Of a DNA stretch of 64,000 nucleotides, positions 33,360-44,396 are shown one piece after another. The notes under the pieces are model-generated. The model had not been told where the DNA came from and made no database searches. It saw only the letters and a program-made list of their open reading frames with translations. Origin of the DNA: Loripinus fragilis (lineage: Eukaryota; Mollusca; Bivalvia; Lucinida; Lucinidae); NCBI GenBank assembly GCA_964019695.1, contig OZ026514.1:104442345-104506344 (forward strand). The letters are read 5' to 3'. The stretch's first letter is position 1. Every line of letters begins with the position of its first letter. Made by a program: the position numbers and the translations under genes.

Positions 33360-34332
33360 ACATACATCAATAGATGTGTGGTGGTTAAAATAAAGCGAGT
33401 TCTCATCCCAACGTCTCTCCTGTTTTCAAATTTACAGCCACCTAGTGGGGCTATTATCCTAAATTAATGAACGTACCTTCATCTACATTCCTGCTATGCT
33501 CGCAGGTAAGCCTTAAGGCGCTGACGATTTTCCGCAGCTGCGCAGGCTCGTCTGAGCCTTCGCTGCTCGCATATGCGATAGGTACCATAATCTCATGAAC
33601 TGGCTTATTTCATGGAAATACCATTCATCAAGACCTAGAATCATGATACAATCAAATTATACTCGGTATGTGCGTCTGTACGTACACTATCTCGGTAATT
33701 ATGAACTCTCAGGACCTTCCGTATGTAGTTTCATGAGGACAGCAAGACACGCCACGATCGGCTCAACAATTTGTTAAAACGTTCCATTTGTTTAAACCAT
33801 TACTACATTTATTGAGTTATTTACATGTACGCTCAGAAAACTGAAATTGATATTCAACTATATAAAACAAAACGTACGAAGATATCTAGAATTTGATTTG
33901 GTCTGAGCATGCTGAGTCTTCATCCACTTCAAACTTAACATTAGTGAGCAGCGGGACCCTGATGAGATTGCGCAAACGCACATGCTCTCCTGGGCCTTGT
34001 CATAAGTTACGAAATATTCTGGTACCAGTTTATACGAGGCACCGCGCAAGTTGATTTCGTGTCGGGTCCAAGCTGCACAAGCATAGAAATGCTTTCCGTG
34101 TCGCACGCGGCTTGGGTGTCCGATTATAAAAGATATATGACACAGAAGTAAAATTTAACAGTCCATTAATCTAAGGACACTTTTTAATGGCCGTACAGAA
34201 TATATCTCCGACGCATCGGCGACATAGGGCGTGTAAATTAGCATTCGCTCGATTTTCAGAAAACACATTTTAATGTTATTAACATGCAACGTCAATGCTG
34301 GATTTACGTTAGCGACCGATAAATACAATATT

Positions 34333-34866
34333 AGTAAGTGATTATGATCAGGAAATACCACAATCACAAAATGCAGACAACCCCGTGGCACCGCGAGGGA
34401 AAGCCACTCAACCACCACGAGGCACCAGGAAGACAAATTAAGCAAAGCAACAAGCTCTCTCTTCCCCATCAAGATGATTGCAATACTAAAATGGACATAA
34501 AGTAACATATGACAAAACATAGAACAATTACAGACTCCCACAATGGGAGTAACAATAAACAAGTCAACAACAACAGAACCACCGCCTTAGAACGGACAGC
34601 AGCCTAATTCACCGGGGGGCTTAAATACATTTTACTGGTACTAAATCTTCGCCCTAGATTCTACTGTTGTTGAAGTACAAGAAATCTTCAGCTAGAATGG
34701 AGGCCATCTAACTAATGCAATGTATCATCATGGAGAAACACTCTAATCAATTTAACACACCATGATGAAACAAAGAAAAGGGCTCATGACTCTCAGTTGG
34801 TCAGAGCTAAAGAAAACCTCAAGTTGAGCCACGGTGGGTCCAGCTACAGATAAGCATCAGGCACGT
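34333..34866 (-). mobile_element. I-R element copy, reverse orientation, truncated
   Basis: Matches R (34333-34690) and the beginning of I (34691-34866) of the 578-1797 insertion. It ends where ATAAGCATCAGGCAC gives way to unrelated sequence. R is 80-90 percent similar to the other copies by eye. Confidence 0.75.
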
Positions 34867-36110
34867 TAGATTGACAGACGAAAAGGTCTGTTTGGTGTAA
34901 GCACGCGAAAGTTAACAGGAACATATCGTAGACAGCCACGCTGATTAAAAACAAGCACGAATGAAGGAAGAAAACGTTGTGTACGAACTAATAAAATTGC
35001 ACATCAGAAAAATGACCAGTGTACGAACTAATACATGACATTTAACGAACTATTCGAGTGTACGAACTAATACAATATTTACCGTATTATAAAATCAAAC
35101 TAACTAGGATTCCTTGGGATAATATATTAAGATAGATTACCAGCAAGGATGAAATAGAAAATGACTTGGTGACTAGCCTTGACAGGGACTCTTATGATTG
35201 GTCTTTGATGTGCTGATGGTACTTTAACAAGCAGAAATAGGGTCTCTTATTCCATTCGTTCTGATTTGTTCTTTGTATTTTATAGAGGGTCTTACACAAA
35301 TTATCATTTCATAACAAGGTGGTAGAGTGGGAATTATATTTTCAACCTTCTGAGAGATGGCTCCTTTATTGTTGGCCAGTTGGCAGGATTAGAGGGATTG
35401 GGGCCAGGAAGTCCATTCTTTTCTTTGCTCTCCTCTGTGGGAGGATTCTGACTAGACTGAAATAATGTTGACTAAATACTTAAAGCTTAAGTCAATCAGT
35501 TTAGACAGCCTTAGGTTAGTTTAAAAAAATGATTTGAAATGGGCACAAATGGAAGATTCTCTCATCATATGAACTATTGCGAAATTAACACCTCCACAGC
35601 TGGTTTATTTCAAAGAAAATTTACTTTGTTATTAGCATAACTTCTTTGTATCGAATTTATGGAACCTGTGGTCATAACAATATTTTTTCATTTGATGTTA
35701 CTGTTATTCAGTAGAATATATCATGTCAAAAAGTAAGAATATGTAAGACTCAAGTGCCCATATGCAAATTACAAATGCTGATTTGGGTAGAATTCAAGGA
35801 ATTAGGTGACATGAGATTTCCTGTGACCCGCAAAGGTTCGGGCCAAGTCTGATCAGAGCCTTTGTACTAGTAGCCAATACCACAACTGGTCCTGACAGTA
35901 AACTCCATTTAACTGTCATTCCTTGTAGCAAAGTTGCATATTTAGAATAGGAGCTTAAAAGTGGATCAAGTGTGATGTTTTTCTATTATCATCGATTATT
36001 ACCAAAGCACAATCGAACGAAGTTTTTGGTGTGGTACTTGATTGTATCGATTCCTGATCTTTGCACCCTTACTTACTTTGATTGATCATCGATTATAATT
36101 GATGATTATA
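34867..36110. other. Intronic sequence; short GTACGAACTAATA repeats
   Basis: Three copies of GTGTACGAACTAATA or close variants occur at 34978-35072. A CGATTATAATTGATGATTAT palindromic run lies at 36080-36122. No supported gene. Confidence 0.45.
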
Positions 36111-36124
36111 ATTGATCATCGATA

Positions 36125-36185
36125 CAACACTTAAGTCTACACTTGTCAAAATGCCAAATTTTTGGAAATCACATGTCATGGCTCA
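36125..36185 (+). repeat. Right TIR of the CATGAGATTTCCAACAAT element, solo
   Basis: TAAGTCTACACTTGTCAAAA, TGCCAAATTTTTGGAAATCA and CATGTCATGGCTCATTTT match 37936-37985. Confidence 0.65.
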
Positions 36186-37519
36186 TTTTTTGCTCTTTTT
36201 TATTTTTTTACTTTTTATTGTCAATGTTCTTAATGAAACCTAAGTTTACCATTGATAAATCTTCTTTTTATATCTATAGTATATGCCAGATATACACAGT
36301 TATAATTGCCAAAGAGATACATGCATCAGGAGGTGCTATTTGGCCCACATATGGGCTAAAATCTGGTTTTCACCAATTTGTTCTTATTGGTTTATTAGAA
36401 CAACAGACCAAGTTTAAAAGTAAAACTTTTAAATTGACGTTTACCTTTGCTATGGTTACCAAAATCGGACATCAAAATGGGCTAAAAAAATGGAAAAGTG
36501 AACATTTTGGAACAACTTTGAGACATTTGACAGAGAAATTAACGTAAACTCAAACACGATATTTTACCAGGTGATAAGAATTACCAGAACACATAACATA
36601 CGTATTAAAAGCTTTTTAGGTATGTAGCAATGCTGATATCTAATAATCCCTGACAAAGTAGGAGGGATATAGTTTTTGCGTCGTTTGTCCATCGCATTTT
36701 TGCCCGTCCACATCTCAGAACTACTTGTCAGATTTGATACATATTTGGTAAACAATAAGTATCAAGTACTCTGATATCCTATAAGTTTCTTCAAAATCAA
36801 CCCTTAACATTTTAGTTATTGCCCTTGTTGTAGTATAGGCAATTATAATGCAAGTCTATGTTAGCAAAATGTTAACGGGTTGCTCCACTGAACAAAATGT
36901 TAGTAAGAGCTAGGCAAAAGGAAATGGCTATAAACCACCTTTCATTAACCATTGTTTCTACTGTTTGCAATAATTCATCACATTACCCTCAAATAGGGCA
37001 ACAACGAACCGAATGGAAAATCTAGAAATCTAAACTTCTTAACCAGTGATCCAAACTCTTAAAATAATTTCAGTGAAGTATTCGGTATAATGCCCTCTGC
37101 TAAATATGGGCAAAAGGTTTGATCCCACATAACAAAATGGCCACCAGAGCTAAAAAGTGAAATATGTTTTAAAGACATACCAGCCCATGTTTGAAGGGAT
37201 AAGATTGATATTTTGTCGAATGCCCCTTCAAAATTCTGTTATGCTAAAACTAAAAAATAAAAATAGAAATCATATCAAACTTTTCCTTCATCATTGGTCA
37301 GAAAAATATGCAATATACAAATTCAAATGTTCCTAAAATATCATCTACAAAAATGCACTCCGCTTAGCCTACAAGAACTAAAATCACAAGACATCGTTTC
37401 CATCAGTACTCTCAGTGCTTTGATTTCAATAGTTACAGTATTTCAAGCAATTTTGGCCGTCAATTGTCACTCTGAGCAAAGAAGTATCAGTTTCTAATTG
37501 CATGGTTCTTATTTTGTAG
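36186..37519. other. Intronic sequence before exon 37520
   Basis: No supported exon or repeat border. A 134-codon frame (36143-36547) begins inside a repeat and shows no family motif; I treat it as chance. Confidence 0.4.
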
Positions 37520-37645
37520 GTTGTTTCTGGCATGAACTACAATATCACAGTGGAACTAGGAGCTTCATCATGCATGAAATCAACATGGAGGACTAATGGT
37601 CTCACTGCTCAAGACTGCCCCTTTGATGCTACAAGTAGCTTGGCA
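37520..37645 (+). CDS. Cystatin exon 4 (domain 2 VVSG hairpin and Cys loop)
   Basis: Forty-two codons between TTTTGTAG and GTAAGT, phase 0. It starts VVSGMNYNITVELG, making QVVSG with the upstream Gln, then SSCMKSTWRTNGLTAQDCPF and DATSSLA. The Cys...CPF pattern matches the first disulfide loop of type 2 cystatins, which domain 1 lacks. An N-glycosylation sequon (NIT) lies in the strand after the loop. Compared with the 15-residue domain 1 exon, it is longer by the Cys-loop segment. The intron that follows sits just before the strand bearing the Trp loop, the position I recall for the second intron of vertebrate type 2 cystatin genes. Confidence 0.87.
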
Positions 37646-37741
37646 GTAAGTATTTCCAAGAATGCAAGTACCTAATGCTTTTATGCTACCTGTGGGTGGC
37701 CTGAGTTTTATGTCAATAAAGATATGTTCTGTTCAAGAATA

Positions 37742-37985
37742 TTTGAGCCTCGACATGAGATTTCCAACAATGTGGTTCGTGCGGCCAGCAAAGCCTCAGA
37801 TCAGCCTGGGCATATGCGCAGTCTGATGAGAGCCTTTGTTTGTAGCTTGAATATTCTATGAGTGTTAAGCTACTGACAGAACATCATTTGGAGTTTGTAA
37901 GCTTAAAAGAAGACTGCACAGGCTCGTCTGAGTCTACACTTGTCAAAATGCCACATTGTTGGAAATCACATGTCACGGCTCATTT
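37742..37985. mobile_element. CATGAGATTTCCAACAAT element, intact copy
   Basis: Ends are TTGAGCCTCGACATGAGATT and TCACATGTCACGGCTCAT, an inverted pair extending through TTCCAACAATGTGG/CCACATTGTTGGAA. The inside carries GATCAGCCTGGGCATATGCG and AGACTGCACAGGCTCGTCTG. It lies 96 bp past exon 37520-37645. Confidence 0.78.
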
Positions 37986-38049
37986 TAACTATTCGACTGC
38001 TAATCATGACTAAATGACTAGTCGCTTGTCCTTTTAAAACGTCTCTGTA

Positions 38050-38117
38050 GCAAACAGTGTGGACCCAGATTGGACTGCTTTACAGGAGCAGTCTGATCCG
38101 AGTCCACACTCATTGTC
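38050..38117. repeat. GATCAG palindrome copy, core CTGCTT
   Basis: GCAAACAGTGTGGACCCAGA, TTGGACTGCTTTACAGGAGC, AGTCTGATCCGAGTCCACAC, then TCATTGTC. Confidence 0.75.
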
Positions 38118-38293
38118 TGTATGCCAAAATTAGTCCTTGATGTAAGCATTTACATGCAGCAGACTGCTACAGCAGATGCAATTTTAAGATGTATTTTTTG
38201 TAGCAGGCGAATGGTAAACACTTTTTGACCTGATAATTTGGTCTGCCTTTGGCATCTGCTGCAAATATTTAAATGGGCTTCAGGCCACTGTTA

Positions 38294-38427
38294 GGCCAGA
38301 ATTTTTTTATTAGTTGATTTACGGGATTTTTTTTCAGATTTAGGGTCGTGGGGGCGAAAAAAAAATAAATAAAAAAGCTCTGAAAATTTCAGAGCTTTTT
38401 TTTTTTTTTTTTTTTTTAAATTTTTAG

Positions 38428-38463
<36 letters not shown>

Positions 38464-38721
38464 CTACAGATAATAGGTAAACCAACAGTCTGTGTTAAAT
38501 CTTTAAATAAAATGGACAGGGCAATCACTTTTAACAGTGTCACTCTCAAAAATACACAGACAGAACCTCAATAATATTATTTTTTCAACCAAACAAATTC
38601 TAATATTTAGAGTCGGCGGATAAAATAAAAAAATTTTTAGAAATTAAATTTAATTTTTTCCTACTTTCCGGAAAATTACAGTAGGAAGGTTTGTAAATCA
38701 ACTAATAAAAAAATTCTGGCC
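38294..38721. mobile_element. TTA-flanked MITE, copy 2 (intact)
   Basis: 428 bp, GGCCAGAATTTTTTTATTAG to ...AAAATTCTGGCC, with TTA on both sides (38291-38293, 38722-38724). A central hairpin of AAGCTCTGAAAATTTCAGAG and long T runs. It defines the family without the foldback seen in copy 1. Confidence 0.88.
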
Positions 38722-38814
38722 TTATCATGAATATAAAGCAAGCAATATGAATCTTGATGATTTGATCTGGGTCCATATTGTTTGGAATATAGGCTACCAA
38801 ATTTCATAAGCAGA

Positions 38815-38945
38815 TGAGAGAGCAGACTATAAATGAGCCACAACAACATGTTATTTCCAACAATGTGGCATTTTGACAATTGTGGACTCGAACGAGCCTG
38901 TGCAGCCTCCTTTTAAGAAATGATGTTTGATCAGTAGCTTAACAC
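38815..38945. repeat. Left half of the CATGAGATTTCCAACAAT element
   Basis: TATTTCCAACAATGTGGCAT, GACTCGAACGAGCCTGTGCA and GCCTCCTTTTAAGAAATGAT. The last block is the empty-site equivalent of the TTAA insertion at 55886. Confidence 0.7.
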
Positions 38946-39093
38946 TAAGTTTTCCATTCCATGCAGAACTCTTGTTTCCATGACAACCAAAAGGAGAAAC
39001 TTTAAAAAAATCTTGTCAAAAGCTTCTGAGCAGATTTGAAAATAATTTGGCTTCAGGCCTAGGGTGACCGGTCCCTCTACCAAGATAGGTATG

Positions 39094-40440
39094 CCCCCGC
39101 CATGACAATGTCTGGGACATTAGTGTTACCCCTGTCTGTCTGTACATACATACGTAAGTCACAGTATGTCACACCAACGATGTCTTTTCTATAAGTTGAA
39201 TAGTTTTTAATCAGAATTTTATGAAACTTGGGAACAATGTTAAGTACCATAATGTCTTCTTCAAGTTCTATAATATACCATTATTGACTTGAATGAGGTA
39301 GACATGAGGATTTATCTACCCAAAAAATTGATGTTCACCACGGCCGCAGGGCCGAGGTGGATATCTTTTAAGGGTAGATAAGACCTCATGTCTACCGAAA
39401 TTGTAGTCAATAACTGTATTGTTATATGACTTTTTAACTATAAATGAAAGTTTCCTACTTTCACTTTTATTGTTGAAATCATGTTTAACCTAAGGACTTT
39501 CTCACAAGTCTTAACTATTTTAATGTATTACTTTGTATTTTGAAATGTATATAAATTCTCTGAATGTGGAATATAAAATTTAATCATGAAACACTTTTTT
39601 TTACATTTTGTTTATTCAAACAAAGAAAAATGAGAAAACAAAACAAAACAAAACTGTTGTTTAAGTTCATTAAAGTCTTTAATTTACCTTTTGGTAGGTG
39701 AAACAACAAATCATGTCAATTTCATGCAGCCTATGCTAGTTTAATACACATCATGCTATTTGTAGCTCTCTAGAGAATGATATTGCAGAAGTGTTAAAAA
39801 TATTCACTTATGAATACTAGTTTTAGCTGGTTTTTATCCAATATCACCTTTTAGGCCAGTTTAGACCAGTTTTCAGGTAAGCATAGAGATTTATGAAGAC
39901 AAATTGGGCCAATCTGTAGACAGGATTCTCTCCAGTGAGTCCAGTCATATAACAATGGTCCATATCGCACCGCTCCTTCAAGAGTTATTGCCCTTTGTTC
40001 ATGAAAATTCACCATTTTTGACATTGTCTGGTCTATAAGTCTAGTAATTTGATTGGAATGTTATGAAACTTGGTCACACTGTTAAGTACCATTATGTCTT
40101 CTTCAAGTTCGAGAATGGTCCATATGGCACCATGCCTTTAGGAGCTATTGCCCTTTGTTCATAAAAATTCAACATTTTTGATGGAGTCCAGTCTATAAGT
40201 CTAGTTATTTTGATCACAACTTTATGAAACTTGGTCACATTGTTTAGTACCATAATGTCTTCTTCAAGTTTAATGATGGTTCTTATCGCATTATGCCTTC
40301 AGAAGTTATTGCTCTTTGTTTGTGAAAAATCACTAATTTGAAGGTGTCCAGTCTCTAAGTCCAGTAATTTTGATCACAAGTTTATGAAATTTGGTCACGA
40401 TGTTTAATGCCAAAATGAATTTCTCCAGTTCGATAATGGG
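39094..40440 (+). repeat. ATGCCCCC tandem element, second large copy
   Basis: Starts ATGCCCCCGCCATGACAATG with GTTACCCCTGTCTGTCTG, then units of about 120 bp with AATTTTATGAAACTTGG, CATAATGTCTTCTTCAAG and GTTATTGCCCTTTGTTCATG at about 39195-39270 and 39957-40440. The gap is filled by an insertion (39272-39957). Confidence 0.75.
39272..39957. mobile_element. Insertion in the tandem element, with a GTAGACATGAGG hairpin
   Basis: The tandem unit breaks after TTCAAGTTCTATAAT and resumes at GGTCCATATCGCACC. A strong palindrome near the left (39289-39407) pairs AATGAGGTAGACATGAGG with CCTCATGTCTACC around an inner GGCCGCAGGGCC. Ends look like CCATTATTG and CATATAACAATGG; the family is unknown. Confidence 0.55.
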
Positions 40441-40454
40441 TTTTATGCTTATGC

Positions 40455-41540
40455 TATTATAGTCCATACCAGGGCCCATCAACTCCTACCACAGCTTTTG
40501 ATGGAACAATTTGATACTTTTCCTATACAATGTAGACACATTGAACATATGCATGAAGGAGTTTGGTTCAGAAAAAAATAATTTTTGGCAAAATGACACC
40601 TTTGAGAACTTTGAGAATTTTCCCCTAATATGGCTTTTGTATATGCATAGATGGTGCCTTCATGGGCAGATCAACTCCTACCACAGCTTTTGATGGAGCA
40701 ATTTGATATTTTGCCTATACAATGTACATGTAGTGACATTGAACATATGCAGAAAAAATAATTTTTAACAAAATGACAGCTGTGAGAACTTAGATAAGGC
40801 TTTTGTATATGCATAGATGGTGCCTTCATGGGCTGATCAACTCCTACCACAGCTTTTGATGGAGCAATTTGATATTTTGCCTGTACAATGAAGACACATT
40901 GAACATATGCATGTAGGAGTTTGGTTCAGAAAAAATAATTTTTGACAAAATGACAGCTGTGAGAACTTAGACGATTTTTCCCTAATATGGCTTTTGTATA
41001 TGCATAGATGGTGCGTTTATGGGCCGATCAACTCCTACCACAGTTTTTAATTGGGTAATTTGATACTTTGCCTATACAATATGTGACAGTTATACCATGG
41101 GTTGTCCGCCTGTACGTGGAGATAATCCACGAGCTTTAGCGAGTGGATTATCTTACGTACAGGTGGACAAACATGGTATAACTATTTTATACCACCTACA
41201 TCAGTGTAGACCTTGCACATCAAGTGATATTTCATGCTAAAGTTGGTAAAGATGGTATAAAGACACATTGAACATATGCATGAAGGAGTATGGTTGAAAA
41301 AAAAATTGACAAAATGACAGCTGTGAGAACTTAGACAATTTTTCCCTTATATGGCTTTTGTATATGCATGGATAGTGCCTTCATGGGCTGATCAACTCCT
41401 ACCACAGCTTTTGATGGAGCAATTTGATATGTTGCCTATACAATGTAGACACATTGAACATATGCATGAAGGAGTTTGGTGCAAAAAACATTTTTAGATA
41501 AAATGACATCTTTGAGAACTGTTTTTTAGATATAAGCTCT
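40455..41540 (+). repeat. Tandem repeat, about 190-bp units, five copies
   Basis: Units begin GATCAACTCCTACCACAGCT near 40463, 40672, 40836, 41025 and 41391. Each continues TTTGATGGAGCAATTTGATA, CATTGAACATATGCATGAAG, ATGACAGCTGTGAGAACTTA and GCTTTTGTATATGCATAGAT. The fourth is interrupted by the 171-bp MITE. No coding frame is conserved across units. Confidence 0.85.
41090..41260 (+). mobile_element. 171-bp TTATACC MITE, copy B, inside a tandem array
   Basis: Near-identical to 26889-27059 in opposite orientation and of equal length. It splits a unit of the 190-bp tandem array (CCTATACAAT before, AGACACATTGAACATATG after), which fixes its borders. Confidence 0.88.
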
Positions 41541-42039
41541 GATATATAGAGTTTTCAGGTGTAAATAATTTTGTGTATTTAATCTTAACAAATGTTCCAG
41601 ATTGCAAGCTTTAAGATCATTTGCACAGATTCTACTGAAATCTTGTTTTCAAAACTAAGGTCTGCTGGTTTGAACTTTCACTTGCCAAAACGTAAGTTTT
41701 TCACTTTTCCTTACTGATAAGCATTGCTTATTGACTTTTTTCATTTTTGACTGTGAGAATATGCAAATTTTGCAACAATGGGGGCACATTATTAGTTATA
41801 ATTTTTTTGATCCATTCCAGGGCAGTTTTTCCTATGTGTACAAAGGGAAATCTTAGAAGAAATCTACTAAAAGATACTTGGCTGATGTGAAAATAATTTG
41901 GCAAAAATAGTAGTTAGGTGACCCTCTAATAAAATTGCCCAAATTTTCTTGATCCCTTCAAAAACATTGCTGCCAAGGGCCTGGGCTAGAGTGAGTTTTC
42001 TCTGTGTATATACAGTGAAATCTTTTATTTTTCAGTCTG

Positions 42040-42230
42040 CTTAGTACTTTCAAACTTAACATTTGATAGAAATTTTTCAGGAATTTCATCAGAGTGTCAA
42101 ACAGTTTGGATCCAGATCAGGCCGGACGTTTTGTCGGGCCTGATCTGTGCCCAAATTGTTTGCAACATTAACTGTTATCAGGAGATGTGACTGGCAGGCA
42201 AACAGCTAGGGTTTAACCATTTAAGAAATG
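42040..42230. mobile_element. Larger MITE with GATCAG palindrome (core GCCGGAC)
   Basis: Palindrome 42098-42164: GTCAAACAGTTTGGATCCAG, ATCAGGCCGGACGTTTTGTC, GGGCCTGATCTGTGCCC. The left arm holds AATTTTTCAGGAATTTCATC. Same long unit as 12180-12405. Confidence 0.7.
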
Positions 42231-42247
42231 AAATCAATTTTTGGAAT

Positions 42248-42318
42248 GTTCATGGAATCATGAATACTTCGGCTCTCTTGCAAAGTAAGAGACCCGAAGT
42301 ATTCATGATTCCATGAAC
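42248..42318. repeat. 71-bp near-perfect palindrome
   Basis: GTTCATGGAATCATGAATAC, TTCGGCTCTCTTGC, then GTAAGAGACCCGAAGTATTC and ATGATTCCATGAAC. A free-standing hairpin of about 30-bp arms; it could be a MITE remnant. Confidence 0.75.
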
Positions 42319-42710
42319 AAATCAAAAATTGAATTTATTTATTATATTTAATTTAACTAGTATACATATCTAAAATATAAAATTATTTTAATGTAAGAAT
42401 TAAAACAATTTTGTATTTAGAATATAATCGTTTTAATGGCTTTGTCGTAGTGTTAAACGGAAAAGCGAAACAGCCAACTTGAATACGGACAGCCAATGGA
42501 GCGAACAAGAGGCTTGTTTTGCATTTGCAACTCGGGTGTGTCTTGCTGTCAATCACAACACCAGTGTCACTTCTGGTGAATGAGTTTGATGTTTGAAGCG
42601 TATTGCACGGGCAAGTGAGCTTGGCAGCTGTCAATCAAATTTGTGTAATTCATGAGGCTATGAACGGTTGCAAAAATCTTTGAAAATGTAAATATTTTGT
42701 TTTATTTCAG

Positions 42711-42794
42711 AAAACAATTGTAAAGGCTCTTGTTTATGTACAATCCTGGACCAACACTATCAATGTTACCATAATGAACATGAGACAAGTACCC
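42711..42794 (+). CDS. Cystatin exon 5 (domain 2 second-hairpin strands)
   Basis: Twenty-eight codons between TTTCAG and GTAAGT, phase 0, encoding KTIVKALVYVQSWTNTINVT and IMNMRQVP. It aligns with the strand-loop-strand that bears Pro-Trp in cystatins. Here the loop reads QSW: Trp is kept, Pro is replaced by Ser, and the flanking Cys residues of the second disulfide are missing (present in domain 1). A second N-glycosylation sequon (NVT) is present. Domain 2 may bind proteases more weakly or differently, or be structural (inference). Confidence 0.8.
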
Positions 42795-42831
42795 GTAAGT
42801 TGTCTTCCTTTATTTCTCTCTCACTTTTTTA

Positions 42832-43285
42832 GGCCAGATTTTTTTTTTTAGTTTTTTTACAGGATTTTTTTTTCAGATCTAGGGTCGGGGGGGGGGGGGG
42901 GGGGGGGGGGACGAAAAAATAAAATAAAAAAAAGCTCTGAAAATGACCAGTTGACTGGTCATTTTCAGAGCTTTTTTTTTTTTTTTCAGAGCTTTTTTTT
43001 TTTTCTTTAATATCTCCAGAAAAACAGTAAAACTAGTAAGGTAATCTTTAAGTATTTCATCATTTTCCTAAAAATCTGGACAGGACAATCACTTTTAACA
43101 GTGTCACTCTCAAAAATGCACAGACAGAACCTCAATTTTTTTTTTTTTTTCAACCAAACAATTAATATTTAGAGTCGGCAGATAAAATAAATTTTTTTTT
43201 TTAGAAATTAAATTATATTTTTTCCTACTTTCCGGAAAATTACAGTAGGAGGGTTCGTAAATCAACTAATAAAAAAATTCTGGCC
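42832..43285. mobile_element. TTA-flanked MITE, copy 3 (intact)
   Basis: 454 bp with the same ends as copies 1 and 2 and TTA on both sides (42829-42831, 43286-43288). Contains a long G run and a hairpin of AAGCTCTGAAAATGACCAGT against TGGTCATTTTCAGAGCTT. It begins 37 bp past the exon 42711-42794 donor. Confidence 0.88.
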
Positions 43286-43384
43286 TTACCCTCAGTCGGG
43301 TAAAGATTCACCATTCTTATTTTACAACCGATTCTGGTCAAATATGCCTGCATTTTCATCAAGACTTCTGTTTTATTATATTGT

Positions 43385-43589
43385 TAACCTTAAAGCGTCA
43401 ATCACGACTGCAGGAGACAACAAATTTTGCGACATCTTTCCTAAAGAATAAGGTCTGGTATTTCTTTGAGAATCGTCTGCCAGCAGACGATTCTCATGAA
43501 ATATCGTTCCTTATTTGTTTTTTTTGAAAAAGCGGCAAAATTTGAAATTGTCATCTGCTGCACATTATTGGTGGCACTTTATAGGTTAA
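43385..43589. mobile_element. TTAAAGCG MITE, copy 1 of a cluster
   Basis: AACCTTAAAGCGTCAATCAC to GTGGCACTTTATAGGTTAA, an inverted pair. The inner hairpin is GAGAATCGTCTGCC/GGCAGACGATTCTC-like. Confidence 0.7.
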
Positions 43590-43667
43590 TATATATTGCT
43601 TTCCCCATATAAATGTACTATTATTTTAACACAAAATGCTTTGTAGCATGAACACTTTATTTAGATT

Positions 43668-43852
43668 TAACCCTTAAAGGGCCAATCACGGCTGCAGCAG
43701 ACAACAAATTTTGAGACATCTTTCCTAATTTTCGAAAGAAATAAAGAATGATTTTTCATTGAAATATCATGCCTTATTTGTTATTTTTGAAAAGCAGCAA
43801 AATTTGAAATTTTTGTCTGCTGCATATCATAGGTGGCGCTTTAAGGGTTAAT
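43668..43852. mobile_element. TTAAAGCG MITE, copy 2
   Basis: TTAACCCTTAAAGGGCCAAT to AGGTGGCGCTTTAAGGGTTA, with GCTGCAGCAGACAACAAATT and TTTTTGTCTGCTGC subterminal blocks. Confidence 0.75.
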
Positions 43853-44060
43853 GTGCCAAACAAGACAGCAGCAGATGAGAAAGTCTCTGATATCTATTTT
43901 GTTTATTATGAGAATAATAAGCCAGGACAGTTCCCTTGAATAGTCTGCAGACAGACTATTCAGTGTATTCACATAAAGCGTCAAGACTTATGTTACTAAA
44001 AATAGCAACAAAATTTGAAAGAGTTGTCTGCTGCGAATTGTATGTGGCTCTTTAAAGGCT
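43850..44060. mobile_element. TTAAAGCG MITE, copy 3, adjoining copy 2
   Basis: TTAATGTGCCAAACAAGACA to TATGTGGCTCTTTAAAGGCT, with an inner GAATAGTCTGCAGACAGACTATTC-type hairpin (43936-43961). Confidence 0.6.
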
Positions 44061-44182
44061 GACCCCTTTCTCTTCTATCACATTAGCATGCCACGCCCAC
44101 TTAAGGTCTTCCATCAAATAATTTGTGTACGATAAATTTTCTAAAATTTTGAGCTCTACTTGCCTGCCAAAAAATCCTAGAC

Positions 44183-44249
44183 AAACAGTACAGACAAGAT
44201 CAAACTGCTTCTGAAGAAACAGTCTGTTCAGGGTCTTCCTTGTTTGCTA
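44183..44249. repeat. GATCAG palindrome copy, decayed
   Basis: GACAAACAGTACAGACAAGA, TCAAACTGCTTCTGAAGAAA and CAGTCTGTTCAGGGTCTTCC. Confidence 0.6.
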
Positions 44250-44396
44250 TTTTGACAAATATCTTATGAATTCCAGCCCCGATAACCAACTGTGTGAACA
44301 TTTTAGTTGAGAAGAGAAAGAGGAAATTTCGAAATTTTAGAACGAATTACCATATTCAATCAATTTTTACTACCACTTGCTTCTTCACCACTTGCT

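Noticed and set aside
36143..36547. 134-codon frame with a hydrophobic start
   Set aside because: The first codons are the TIR of a repeat element, and there are no splice or homology signs.
38401..38458. Terminator-like T runs after hairpins
   Set aside because: These are internal to MITEs in a eukaryotic genome; bacterial-type terminators do not apply.
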